NCBI GenBank assembly: GCA_035317605.1
Contig: DATHGT010000084.1
Coordinates: 1-53,264, forward strand
DNA from: DATHGT01 sp035317605
GTDB taxonomy: Bacteria > Methylomirabilota > Methylomirabilia > Rokubacteriales > CSP1-6
Direction of reading: 5' to 3'
DNA: 53,264 nt
Position 1 is the stretch's first letter. The number at the start of each line of letters is the position of its first letter. Shown here one piece after another: positions 32,732-41,405 of the stretch. The position numbers and the translations under genes were made by a program. The notes below the pieces were generated by a model that did no database searches, was not told the origin of the DNA, and was given only the letters and a program-made list of their open reading frames with translations.

Positions 32732-33817
32732 CTAAACGCACAGGATGATCTCGCGCGTCTCGGGCGGCAGCCGCCGCGGGTCCCGCCCCCGCTCGAGGTC
32801 GTGACGGATGGCGGCGATCCAGACATAGATGAGATCGGCGGGCATGTGCATGAAATCCTCGCCCACTCGACGCACGACCTCCGTCTGCGCCGCGAGCACC
32901 GCTTGGTCCTGCGCGATGATGCGCCTCGCGAGCCAGCGCACCGGTCCGCGCATCAGTCGGGTCCACGCCCCGTAGTCATAGGTGAGATCGGTGTACACGA
33001 GAGTGTCGTCCGGCGTGACGGGCACGGACTGCGAGGTGATCACGAGCCGTCGCCGCGGCCCGAAGGCGTACTCCACACAGGTGACGTTCGGCATGTGGAA
33101 GGTGTCACGGTGGCTGATCAGGCTGGCGCGGTGGTTCAGGAAGCGCGTGGCTACGCCGAGGTTGCCGCCCTCGCCGTGGTAGTCCGCGGTCACCGTGCCT
33201 CCCCGGCGCGTCACCACCACCCGCAGCTGCTCGTGGCGGCGGGAGCGGAAGAGGACCGGGTGCACCCACGCGGTATGGGGCACGTTGACGAAGTTCTCGG
33301 CGCACTCGGTGACGCCGGCGCGGAAGCGGTGGACGAGCCGGACGTGTCCCCATCCCGGCTTGCCGAGGTGCGGGATGGGGAACGGCGCGATGCCCTCGGC
33401 GCTGGCGCTCGCCGGGCGTACGTAGACGTAGCCGTCGCGCTCGCTCGTGGAGAAGGCGCGAGCCGCACAGCCGGGGGACGCGCCGTCGCATCCCGACGAA
33501 GGAGCTTCGACCACCTCGCCCGTATTCGCGTAGAGCCAGCCATGATAGCCGCATCGCATCCGCCCGGCCTCGACCCGACCCCGCGACAGTGGCGCCGCGC
33601 GGTGGCGGCATCGGTCCTCGAGCGCGGCCGGCCGGCCGGCGGCATCGCGAAACATCACCAGCGGCTCACCGAGCACGGTGCGGGCGAGCGCGCGGCCCGG
33701 CACCAGCGCCGTGCTCTCCGCCGCCACGTACCAGAACGCCCGAAGGTCGAGCCCGTGGGCATCGACCGCGACAGGCGGAGCCTTGACGGCGGCTTCCCGC
33801 GCGCCCGCCATGATCAT
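32732..33817 (-). CDS. Rieske non-haem iron oxygenase (first copy)
   Basis: A 361-residue Rieske oxygenase. The Rieske cluster ligands are Cys70, His72, Cys89 and His92 (DRCRHRAAPL and CGYHGWLY). The catalytic iron motif is ENFVNVPHTAWVH with His181 and His186. It is of the type that acts on larger or lipid-like substrates (cholesterol desaturase and phenylpropionate groups share this layout), but I cannot assign one. It starts by ATGA overlap with the ferredoxin gene directly upstream, which is its natural electron donor. No dedicated ferredoxin reductase is in the cluster. Confidence 0.87.
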   Translation of the reverse strand: MIMAGAREAAVKAPPVAVDAHGLDLRAFWYVAAESTALVPGRALARTVLGEPLVMFRDAAGRPAALEDRCRHRAAPLSRGRVEAGRMRCGYHGWLYANTGEVVEAPSSGCDGASPGCAARAFSTSERDGYVYVRPASASAEGIAPFPIPHLGKPGWGHVRLVHRFRAGVTECAENFVNVPHTAWVHPVLFRSRRHEQLRVVVTRRGGTVTADYHGEGGNLGVATRFLNHRASLISHRDTFHMPNVTCVEYAFGPRRRLVITSQSVPVTPDDTLVYTDLTYDYGAWTRLMRGPVRWLARRIIAQDQAVLAAQTEVVRRVGEDFMHMPADLIYVWIAAIRHDLERGRDPRRLPPETREIILCV

Positions 33818-34119
33818 GCCGCCGGGGTGCCCACCGGCGCTACTCGCACGTCGGCCGTCAGCACCACCTGGCAGGCGAGCCGGGCACGCGGCTCGCCCGG
33901 AGCGATGATCTGGAGCAGCTCGACCTCCGCCGCAGCGGGGGGATCGAGCCTTTCATCAGCGATCGCCTCCACCCTGATGAGGCAGGTGCCGCACATGCCC
34001 GCGCGGCAGCCGAACAGCACGGGTGAGTTCTCCATCGTCAGATGGTCGAGCAGGCGGCTGTCGCGGGGGAGGCGAAGGGGCACGAAGGCGGCGTGCTCGA
34101 ACCGTACCTCGATCAGCAT
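33814..34119 (-). CDS. Plant-type [2Fe-2S] ferredoxin
   Basis: A 101-residue ferredoxin with the four cluster cysteines in the plant-type pattern: Cys38, Cys43 and Cys46 in FGCRAGMCGTCLIRV and Cys83 in ARLACQVVL. It should carry electrons to one or more of the oxygenases in this operon. The ATG at 34119 overlaps the end of the AurF-like gene by 7 bases and its stop overlaps the Rieske gene by 4, so all three are translationally coupled. The very long upstream frame in the same phase is a shadow. Confidence 0.92.
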   Translation of the reverse strand: MLIEVRFEHAAFVPLRLPRDSRLLDHLTMENSPVLFGCRAGMCGTCLIRVEAIADERLDPPAAAEVELLQIIAPGEPRARLACQVVLTADVRVAPVGTPAA

Positions 34120-35303
34120 CGGGCTGCATCGAATCGCGCCATGGCCGCGCGCGTGCGCTCGAGATAGCCGTCGAGGGTGCTGCGGGCCATGAGGCGCATC
34201 TCCCGGTTGTCCGCGCTCACGTAGTCGAGCGGCGCCACGTACGCGCGATAGGACTCGACGGCCTCGCGATGGATCCGATGGGCCTCGTGCAGGCCCGCCG
34301 ACTCCTCGGTGAAGCAGCGGCGGAGCATCTCGCGGGCGCCGCGGTCGTCCATGCCGAAGGCGGGCGAGCGCAGCAGCCGGTAGATCGTCTGGAACAGCGC
34401 CGGGTCGTACCAGAAGATTCCCTTGATGGCGACGGAGAAGTGGAGGTGGTCTCGCTGGCAGCCGCGGAGCGCGCGGTTGGCGACCCAGCGCTCGAACGGG
34501 GTGGGCGGGCGCAGCGAGCGCAACACGTCGCGCGAGATGATGCACGAGCTGGTGAAGTGGAAGGACTCGTCGATGAAGTGCAGCCGACTGACCTGCGACG
34601 GAACGGGTGTGGCCGTGGGGTCGGGGGCCTGCGCCGCCGGCGCGGCGAGGGCATGCTGCACCATCTTGCCGTTGAGCGTCCTGAGCCCCCGCACCGTGAA
34701 GTACTGACAGCCGATGAAGGCATTGCCCGAGGACAGGAGTCCGAAGGCCCGGATCTGGAGTGTCTTCCAGAAACGTCGAACGCGGTCGGTTTCGCCGAAC
34801 AGCATCGTCTCGGCGTACATGCTCCGCATCGGGTAGGTGAAGAGTCGCTCCCCAAACAGCTCGGCCTCGACAGCCTCGCCGATGGTCTTGAAGGCCTGAA
34901 TGTGTCCCCGCTCCTGTGCCGTTTCGAGGTCCAAGGTGTCGCACACCGCCCGGAAGTCCTCGAGGGAGGCGAGCCCGGCGGCCGAGGTCTGGTTGAGCAG
35001 GATGGTGGCGATCTCCGCGGAGATGATCTGGGCGTAGTAGGCCACCCAGTAGAGATGGTTCAGAAGGCGGCGCTGCGTCTCTGTGGCGCCGTCCCAGAGC
35101 GCAGTGCCGTGCAGCAGGGAGTAACTCTCCGGGTTCCAGTACTCGTCGCGGCAGGCCGCATACTCGAAGCGCGCGGCCACCGCGTCGATCTCGGCGGTGT
35201 GGTCCTGCGCCTTGTTGCGTCGATGATTCAAGGCGATGGTCTGGCACGTGCGGGGGTCGTCGAGGAGCGAGCGCTCCTGCCGCTGGCTGAGCGTCCGGTT
35301 CAC
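34113..35303 (-). CDS. AurF-like di-iron N-oxygenase family protein
   Basis: A 396-residue helical protein whose metal-ligand pattern matches p-aminobenzoate N-oxygenase AurF and related di-iron enzymes: Glu97, Glu131 with His134 (QERGHIQAF), and His242, Glu246 and His249 (LHFIDESFHF). The spacings of +4 and +3 in the last group equal those of AurF His223/Glu227/His230. The equivalent of AurF Glu196 is not obvious; the likely helix (SSGNAFIGCQYF) has Gln200. AurF relatives turn amines into hydroxylamines or nitro groups, or oxidise fatty acyl chains. The GTG start at 35303 has AGGAAGG upstream. It follows the acyltransferase-like gene by 40 bases. Confidence 0.75.
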   Translation of the reverse strand: MNRTLSQRQERSLLDDPRTCQTIALNHRRNKAQDHTAEIDAVAARFEYAACRDEYWNPESYSLLHGTALWDGATETQRRLLNHLYWVAYYAQIISAEIATILLNQTSAAGLASLEDFRAVCDTLDLETAQERGHIQAFKTIGEAVEAELFGERLFTYPMRSMYAETMLFGETDRVRRFWKTLQIRAFGLLSSGNAFIGCQYFTVRGLRTLNGKMVQHALAAPAAQAPDPTATPVPSQVSRLHFIDESFHFTSSCIISRDVLRSLRPPTPFERWVANRALRGCQRDHLHFSVAIKGIFWYDPALFQTIYRLLRSPAFGMDDRGAREMLRRCFTEESAGLHEAHRIHREAVESYRAYVAPLDYVSADNREMRLMARSTLDGYLERTRAAMARFDAARC

Positions 35304-35343
35304 AGGCGGCCTTCCTGTCCCGAAAGGGCCGCCACGCGGGCTC

Positions 35344-36135
35344 TCAGGGCAGGACCGCCTGTAGTGCGGAAGTCAGCCGCGCGGTATCCGACGTCTCGGC
35401 CGTGGCCTGGCGCTCCACCTCGGCGAGCGCGCGCGCCGCGATCGACCGCATGTTGCCGGGCGAGATCTCGGCGAGGCAGACCAGCTCGGTGCCGAGGGTG
35501 TAGGTGGGATTGCGCTGGAGGAAGAACCGCACCCGCGGGTCGCGCTGGCGCGCGGGCGGCACCGCGGCGAGCCTCGGGATCAGGTTGCCCAGACGCTCTG
35601 GGAATTCGAGCGTGCCCGACGCGCGGCGGTAGCAGTCACCGAACTTCTGCGTCGCGAGCGCGTCGATGACGTCTTGCTCGAATGGCGGAGTGGCCTCGCT
35701 CGGACTCGGGTAGTAGCGAGTGAAGAAGAGCGGTAGGTAGAGATAGGTCCGGTATCCCTTGGAGATCAGCAGCCAATAGAGCGGAGTCGCGGGATCGGCG
35801 GACCTCAGCGCGCCGGCGAAGCGGCACCACCCCCGGATCAGCTCCTGGTCGCCCCAGAAGGCGGGGTCGATGATGGTGTCGCCGGAAAAGAGCGCCCTCA
35901 GCCGCCGGCCCTGCACCACGGCGGGGATGACCTTCTGCGTGGAGAAGCCTCGTACCTCGCCGGTCACGCCGTCGCGCAGGAGGACCACGCAGTCTTTCTC
36001 GACAAGATCGGCCTCAAAGCGTGGCCACGTGACGTGCTCGTAGTGGCGCGCGAACAGGTCGAAGAGATGACGGCGCTCGCCCGACGCCAAGGCGGGGACC
36101 GGGACGATCTCGCTGCGGAGACGAGCACCGTTCAA
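35344..36135 (-). CDS. Acyltransferase-like protein (possible GNAT-fold), first gene of the oxygenase operon
   Basis: A 263-residue protein with a TTG start at 36135 and AGGGG upstream. I do not recognise it firmly. The layout resembles N-acyltransferases of the GNAT fold: a Phe/Tyr-rich N-terminal helix (HLFDLFARHYEHVTWPRFEAD), CVVLLRDGVTGEVRGFSTQK and FSGDTIIDPAFWGDQELIRG strands, and LLISKGYRTYLYLPLFFTRYYPSP. There is no signal peptide or membrane segment. It opens the thirteen-gene operon, so a role in loading or transferring the acyl starter is plausible but is inference only. Confidence 0.5.
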   Translation of the reverse strand: MNGARLRSEIVPVPALASGERRHLFDLFARHYEHVTWPRFEADLVEKDCVVLLRDGVTGEVRGFSTQKVIPAVVQGRRLRALFSGDTIIDPAFWGDQELIRGWCRFAGALRSADPATPLYWLLISKGYRTYLYLPLFFTRYYPSPSEATPPFEQDVIDALATQKFGDCYRRASGTLEFPERLGNLIPRLAAVPPARQRDPRVRFFLQRNPTYTLGTELVCLAEISPGNMRSIAARALAEVERQATAETSDTARLTSALQAVLP

Positions 36136-36177
36136 ACCTCAACCCCTACCGATTGAGCCCCATAATTCCTGATACAC

Positions 36178-36205
36178 CTTGGGTGGGAGAAGACCCAAGC
36201 TTTTT
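36178..36205 (+). terminator. Hairpin with T-run upstream of the oxygenase operon
   Basis: CTTGGGT and its complement form a 7-bp stem with an 8-base loop at 36178-36199, followed by C and five T on the plus strand. It looks like an intrinsic terminator for plus-strand transcription, although no plus-strand gene lies to its left for over 12 kb. On the minus strand it sits about 45-70 bases upstream of the first operon gene and could instead affect the leader. This is a short AT-rich patch in a GC-rich background. Confidence 0.35.
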
Positions 36206-36338
36206 CGCCGGGGTCAACGCAAGGTCGTGCGCAGGTGACCGCGGCGGCCGGGAGTGTGATCCTGATCTTCTAGAGCTGTGCCGTCGCGGTGACGGCGACG
36301 ACCACGGAGAGGATGGCGGCGCGGGCTCGCGCTGACGC

Positions 36339-37448
36339 TCAGGCGCGCTCGAGGATGTGCAGACCTCGCTTGCGGTCGATCAGGTAGATCAGGCCGCGGC
36401 CGTCGACGAACACGTCGTTGCTGGATACCCGGTCGGAGCCTTCCGGCACGGGCGGCATGAACGAGGCGACCTCGCGAGGGGCGTGCGGGTTCTTGATGTC
36501 CACGATGCGGAGGCCGTTGCCGAACCACGCGACCGGGATCTCGGTGCCCCGCACGTCCTCGACGGGCTGGTGGCAGCCGGTCATCTCCTTCGTCGGCGAG
36601 CCATCGATGCCCTCGATCTGGAAGCTCGCGAACGGCATCGGGTGCCCCTCGTCCGTGATGTCGACCACCCACAGGAACGACGGCAGCTCGGAGCCCTGGC
36701 GCGCCACGTCCTCGTCGGCCACCAGCATCACGCGCCGACCCATCAGCGGGAAGGGAATCGGCAGCGCGGTGTGGGTGGGCCAGGGGAACGGCGGGCTCCA
36801 GTCCACGCCCGAGACGAACCGCGGCTTGGCCATGTCCTCGATGTCGAGGATCACGAAGCCGCCGTGCCAGTAGCTCGTGTAGAGGCGATTGCCCAGGCGG
36901 ATCGGATGATGGCAGCGGTGGTCGGTGCCTTTCCACGTCGGGGTTTCGCCGCCCGCGGTCCACTGACCAGGCATCCACCAGCGGCCGACTTCCTCGGGCT
37001 TCGCCGGGTCCTTGAGATCGAGGATCATCATGATGTTGCCGCGGTAGCCTTCCATGACCGGCGAGAGGTACGCGTAGCGGCCGTCGAACGTGAAGCGATG
37101 CACGCCGCCGCAGCGCCATACCGTGATCTCGCGCGGGTGCGCGGGATCGCTCACGTCGTAGATGCCGAGGCCGGTGCGGTCCTCGGGGCCGGGCTTCTGG
37201 CCGCGCAGGGGCTCGCGGTTCGTGAGCATGATGCCGTCGACCGCCCGCACCTTGTGCGAGTGGATCGCCGAAGGAAGCGTCACCTCGGCCAGCTTGCGCG
37301 GCTTGGCCGGATCGCTCACGTCCACGATGGTCGTCCCGTGCGGCGGCGCCATGTGGGCGATGAACGCGGTGGTCCCGCTGACCACCACCTGGCCGCCTCC
37401 GGGACAATCGAAGTACCCGACCGTCTTGATCCCGTTCGCTGAGCTCAC
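36339..37448 (-). CDS. LVIVD-repeat beta-propeller protein
   Basis: A 369-residue protein made of LVIVD-type repeats: GTTIVDVSDPAKPRKLAEV, LGIYDVSDPAHPREITVW, NIMMILDLKDPAKPEEVGRW, GGFVILDIEDMAKPRF, LRIVDIKNPHAPREVASF and GLHILERA. These build a beta-propeller. There is no signal peptide from the chosen start, so it is likely cytoplasmic or exported by another route. The GTG at 37448 is taken as start because AAGGAGGGG lies just upstream; the earlier Met at 37526 lacks a ribosome site. Relatives are widespread, with no firm function (some annotate as selenium-binding-like). It is divergent from the MFS gene. Confidence 0.8.
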   Translation of the reverse strand: MSSANGIKTVGYFDCPGGGQVVVSGTTAFIAHMAPPHGTTIVDVSDPAKPRKLAEVTLPSAIHSHKVRAVDGIMLTNREPLRGQKPGPEDRTGLGIYDVSDPAHPREITVWRCGGVHRFTFDGRYAYLSPVMEGYRGNIMMILDLKDPAKPEEVGRWWMPGQWTAGGETPTWKGTDHRCHHPIRLGNRLYTSYWHGGFVILDIEDMAKPRFVSGVDWSPPFPWPTHTALPIPFPLMGRRVMLVADEDVARQGSELPSFLWVVDITDEGHPMPFASFQIEGIDGSPTKEMTGCHQPVEDVRGTEIPVAWFGNGLRIVDIKNPHAPREVASFMPPVPEGSDRVSSNDVFVDGRGLIYLIDRKRGLHILERA

Positions 37449-37569
37449 GTGCCCCTCCTTGCGCGCGCCGGTGATTCTACTACCGACTCGGTGACCGCGG
37501 TCCGCGTCGCCGGGACGACCGGCCACGAGGGCGTTTCACAAAAGCGTCGCACCGGTGTTTCACAGGCGC

Positions 37570-38814
37570 ATGTCGACGCACCGCCCGTCACCGCTCTCGT
37601 GGAGCTGGGTCGTGGTCGCCGTCTCGGCCACGGTGAACATGCTGGCCTGGTCGATGCGATCCACCTTCGCGCTGTTCTACGTGGCCCTGCTCGGCGAATT
37701 CGGGTGGCGGCGTGGCGACGCCGCGCTCGGGTATTCGTTGAGCTGGCTGTTGCTCCTGCTGTTCTCCCCGCTGTGCGGGCGACTGGCCGATCGCTGGGGT
37801 GCCGGCCGTGTCGTCGCCGCGGGCGGGCTGATCCTGGGAGGCGCCCTCGTCCTGACCGCTCGGGTCACGACCCTCTGGCAGTACTTCCTCACGCTGGGCG
37901 TCCTCGGCGCCGCCGGAGTCGGCGCCATCCAGACGCCGGCGGCGACGGTGGTCAGCCGCCGGTTCGTGCGATCGCGCGGCACCGCCATGGGCATCGTGAG
38001 CGCCGGCGCCTCGGCCAGCGCCATCCTCTTCTACCCGCTGAACGCGTGGCTGATCGTCACCTTCGGGTGGCGCGTCGCGCTCGTGGTCTTCGGGGTCATC
38101 GTCGCGGTGGTCACGATTCCCCTGGCCGGGTTCTTCTACCGCGACCGGCCGGATCCCCTCGCGGAGGGCGCGGCCGCGACGGCCGCGGACGCCAACGCCC
38201 ACGACTGGACGCTCGCGGAGGCCCTACGCAGCCGCGCCTTCTGGGCGGTGTTCGCGATGTGGGCGCTCGGGGTGATCGGCTACCAGATCGTCACCACGCA
38301 TCAGGTCGCGCACGCCGTCGAGCGTGGCTTCGATCCCATCACGCTGGGATGGGTCTACGGCTTCGGCGGCGTCTGCACGGTCGTCGGCAATCTCTTCGGG
38401 GGCTGGCTGTCGGATCGCTGGGGCCGCGAGATCGTGTTCACGCTCGGATCGGTGATCGGCGTGGCCGGCATCGCGGCCCTCGGCGCGCTCGACGGTCCGC
38501 ACGATCTCCCTCTGCTCGTGCTCTACGCGGTCTCAGGGGTCGGCTTCGGCATGCGTATCGCGCTTCTCACCGCCATTCCCGCCGACATCTTCGCCGGACG
38601 GTCCCTCGGCGTCATTCTCGGCGCGGCTCACGGCGGTGGCGGTCTCGGCGGCTTCATCGGCCCGTTCCTCGGAGGCTGGCTCTTCGACGTGACCGGGAGC
38701 TACCGGATCGCCTTCGTGGTCGCCGCCCTGTCCATCGCCGCCGCGGCGGCGGCCACCTGGATCGCCGCGCCCCGCCGGTCTCGCGCGATCGGATCAGCTA
38801 CCCTCAATGGGTGA
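37570..38814 (+). CDS. MFS transporter (oxalate/formate or monocarboxylate-like)
   Basis: A 414-residue inner-membrane carrier with about twelve hydrophobic segments. MFS signatures: the loop 2-3 motif CGRLADRWGAGRVVAAGG and its second-half copy GGWLSDRWGREIVF. The segment GEFGWRRGDAALGYSLSWLL and the helix RSRGTAMGIVSAGASASAILF resemble the oxalate/formate-antiporter and monocarboxylate group. The ATG at 37570 is used; the frame extends to a GTG at 37555. No clear ribosome site. The substrate is not known. Confidence 0.85.
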   Translation: MSTHRPSPLSWSWVVVAVSATVNMLAWSMRSTFALFYVALLGEFGWRRGDAALGYSLSWLLLLLFSPLCGRLADRWGAGRVVAAGGLILGGALVLTARVTTLWQYFLTLGVLGAAGVGAIQTPAATVVSRRFVRSRGTAMGIVSAGASASAILFYPLNAWLIVTFGWRVALVVFGVIVAVVTIPLAGFFYRDRPDPLAEGAAATAADANAHDWTLAEALRSRAFWAVFAMWALGVIGYQIVTTHQVAHAVERGFDPITLGWVYGFGGVCTVVGNLFGGWLSDRWGREIVFTLGSVIGVAGIAALGALDGPHDLPLLVLYAVSGVGFGMRIALLTAIPADIFAGRSLGVILGAAHGGGGLGGFIGPFLGGWLFDVTGSYRIAFVVAALSIAAAAAATWIAAPRRSRAIGSATLNG

Positions 38815-38852
38815 CTCGGCAAGGGCCGGCGAGCAGGCGAATGCCGCGCGGC

Positions 38853-39560
38853 TCAGCTCTTGGCGCGGCGCAGGGCCTGGCGCCCGGCTTCGACGCCGCT
38901 GAGTCTGCTGATGGGGACGTTGGCGATGGCGCGGGAGAGGAGGCCGGTGCCGACGGTGGCCATCGCGATACCGAACGCGTCGAACCGCTTGAGGCCCCAC
39001 GCGGCGAGACCGAGCCCCGTGAGTCCGGTGAGGAAGCGGGTCGAGGGCGACCAATCGCGCTGCATCAGGTCGAACACTTCGCCGCCGCGCGGCGCGCGAG
39101 CCGCGCCCTGAAGGCCGGGGACGTTCCCGGGCTCGGCGTGGACTTCGAGCCGACTGTCCACGTCCTGCACGCCACGCACGGCAGCGACGCGCCGGAGCAG
39201 GCGATCGACGTCGTGAGCGAGGACGGGACCGGCAAGCGTGACGCGCCCGTCCTGAACCTCGGCCTCGATCGAGGACGCGTAACCGACGACGGCGCCCACG
39301 CGGGCACGGACGCGGTCGCGCAGGATGTCGTCGCTGACCGCCTCCTGGTTGAGTCGCCCGCGTAGCTCGGCCACGGCGCCTCGCGCGCGGTTGGCGATGT
39401 CGCGCGAGGTCGCATCCACCGCGTCGCCCGTCCTGTACGCGGCGTGCACCATCTGATCTTTCACCAGGGCGCGCCGCCGCCGGCCCTGATCGGGATCGAG
39501 GAAGTACATGAGGCCGAGGCCCGCGGTCACCCCTCCGATCACGCTCAGCGCGTTCGCCAT
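38853..39560 (-). CDS. BON-domain membrane-associated protein
   Basis: A 235-residue protein. The N terminus has a short hydrophobic stretch (VIGGVTAGLGLMYFLDPDQGRRRR) that probably anchors it. The central part, from DDILRDRVRARVGAVVGYAS to RGVQDVDSRLEVH (about residues 78-145), is one BON domain, a lipid- or surface-binding fold found in osmotic-shock proteins. The C-terminal part has two Gly/Leu-rich hydrophobic stretches (RFLTGLTGLGLAAWGL and IAMATVGTGLLSRAIANV). GGAGGGACGA precedes the ATG at 39560. It may help keep the envelope stable under stress. Confidence 0.8.
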   Translation of the reverse strand: MANALSVIGGVTAGLGLMYFLDPDQGRRRRALVKDQMVHAAYRTGDAVDATSRDIANRARGAVAELRGRLNQEAVSDDILRDRVRARVGAVVGYASSIEAEVQDGRVTLAGPVLAHDVDRLLRRVAAVRGVQDVDSRLEVHAEPGNVPGLQGAARAPRGGEVFDLMQRDWSPSTRFLTGLTGLGLAAWGLKRFDAFGIAMATVGTGLLSRAIANVPISRLSGVEAGRQALRRAKS

Positions 39561-39713
39561 TCGTCCCTCCCTCGGGCGTTGATCCGTCGAGGGGGGTGCA
39601 TATCGCGGGCCGCTGACCCGCGCCTGCCTCGGGCGTCTTCCGGTACTATGAGACCGACGGGGACACCCCCCCAGCCCGCGGATCACGCCTCGCAATCCGG
39701 AAGGGGAGCGTCG

Positions 39714-41405
39714 ATGAGCGACCAGACCACATCGCGGACCGGCGGCCAGCTCGTGGCCGAGTGCCTGCGCCTGCACGGTGTCGACACGGTGTTCACGGTG
39801 CCCGGCGAGAGCTTCCTCGCCGTCCTCGACGGATTGCACGACGTGAAGAGCGACGTTCGCCTCGTGGTGTGCCGCCAGGAAGGCGGCGCCGCCTACATGG
39901 CCGAGGCGTATGCGAAGGTGACCGGCCGTCGTCCCGGCGTGGTGATGGTAACGCGAGGACCCGGCGCGACCAACGCGTCGGTCGGCGTGCACACCGCGTT
40001 TCAGGACTCCACGCCGCTGGTCGTGCTGATCGGCCAGGTCGGGCGCGACATGTTCGAGCGCGAGGCGTTTCAGGAAGTCGACTTCCGCAAGCTGTACGCG
40101 CCGCTCGCCAAGTGGGTGACCCAGATCGAGCGGGCCGCGCGCGTCCCCGAGCTACTCACCCGCGCGTTCCAGACGGCGGCGTCGGGTCGCGGGGGACCGG
40201 TGGTGGTCGCGCTGCCCGAGGACATGCTGAGAGAATCGGCCAGCGTCGGACTCGGCGATCCCTACAAGGTCGTGCGCCCATCGCCGGGAGCGGCCCAGAT
40301 GGAGCGGCTGCGCGATCTGCTGGCGCGTGCGCGCCAGCCGTTCATGCTGGTGGGCGGCGGCGGATGGTCGGCCCAGGCGTCCGCCGACATCATGGCCTTC
40401 GCCGAAGCCAACCAGATCGCGACCGGCGTCGGGTTTCGCTGCCAGGATTACTTCGACAACGCCCACCACTGCTATGCGGGGCACGTCGGAATCGGCGTCG
40501 AGCCGGCGCTCGCCGCGCGCATCAAGGCGTCCGATCTGCTCATCGTGGTCGGCGAGCGGCTCGGCGAGATCACGACCAGCGGTTACACGCTGCTCCAGGT
40601 GCCGCGACCGGCGACGACGCTCGTGCACGTCCACGCGGGCGTGGAGGAGCTGGGACGCGTGTACCAGGCGGACCTGCCGATCAACGCGGGCTCCGCCGAA
40701 TTCGCGGCGGCGGCGTGCCGTCTCGCTCCGGTCGATGCGAGCCGCTGGAGCGCCGAGACCGCGAAGGCCCACGGGGAATACGAGGCCACGCTCGAGCCGA
40801 TCGCCGGACCGGGCGCGCTCGACATGGGGCAGGTGATGCGGATCGTGCGCGAGCGTCTGCCCGCCGACGCGATCGTCACCAACGGCGCCGGCAACTACGC
40901 GACGTGGGTGCATCGCTACTATCGCTTCCGCGGCTTCAAGAGCCAGCTCGCGCCGGTCAGCGGCTCGATGGGCTACGGGGTGCCGTCGGCCGTCGCCGCC
41001 AAGCTCGCGCATCCCGAGCGCACGGTGGTCTCGTTCAGCGGCGACGGCTGCTTCCTCATGAACGGCCAGGAGCTGTCGACGGCCGTGCGGTACGGACTCG
41101 ATCCCGTGTTCATCGTCGTGAACAACGGCATGTTCGGGACCATCCGCATGCACCAGGAGCGCGAGTATCCCGGCCGCGTTCACGGGACCGATCTCGTCAA
41201 CCCGGACTTCGCGGCCTACGCGCGGGCCTTCGGCGCCCACGGCGAGATCGTGGAGAAGACCGGCGAGTTCGGCCCCGCGTTCGAGCGCGCGCTCTCGGCG
41301 GGGCGCGCGGCGCTGCTGGAGCTGCGCGTCGACCCCGAGGCCATCACGCCCCGGACCACGCTCAGCGCGATCCGCGAGGCGGCGCTGAAGCGAGGGCGCA
41401 CGTGA
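39714..41405 (+). CDS. Thiamine pyrophosphate-dependent enzyme (acetolactate synthase-like)
   Basis: A 563-residue ThDP enzyme of the acetolactate synthase/benzoylformate decarboxylase/oxalyl-CoA decarboxylase group. Features: the N-terminal Pyr domain with the catalytic Glu in CRQEGGAAYMAEAYAK, MVTRGPGATNASVGVHTAFQ, the middle domain, and the PP domain with GDGCFLMNGQELSTAVRYGL and NNGMFGTIRMHQEREYPG, which bind the Mg-diphosphate. No regulatory small subunit is nearby, so it is probably not the biosynthetic IlvB but a decarboxylase or ligase of unknown substrate. AAGGGGAG precedes the ATG. The next gene overlaps it by four bases. Confidence 0.87.
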   Translation: MSDQTTSRTGGQLVAECLRLHGVDTVFTVPGESFLAVLDGLHDVKSDVRLVVCRQEGGAAYMAEAYAKVTGRRPGVVMVTRGPGATNASVGVHTAFQDSTPLVVLIGQVGRDMFEREAFQEVDFRKLYAPLAKWVTQIERAARVPELLTRAFQTAASGRGGPVVVALPEDMLRESASVGLGDPYKVVRPSPGAAQMERLRDLLARARQPFMLVGGGGWSAQASADIMAFAEANQIATGVGFRCQDYFDNAHHCYAGHVGIGVEPALAARIKASDLLIVVGERLGEITTSGYTLLQVPRPATTLVHVHAGVEELGRVYQADLPINAGSAEFAAAACRLAPVDASRWSAETAKAHGEYEATLEPIAGPGALDMGQVMRIVRERLPADAIVTNGAGNYATWVHRYYRFRGFKSQLAPVSGSMGYGVPSAVAAKLAHPERTVVSFSGDGCFLMNGQELSTAVRYGLDPVFIVVNNGMFGTIRMHQEREYPGRVHGTDLVNPDFAAYARAFGAHGEIVEKTGEFGPAFERALSAGRAALLELRVDPEAITPRTTLSAIREAALKRGRT

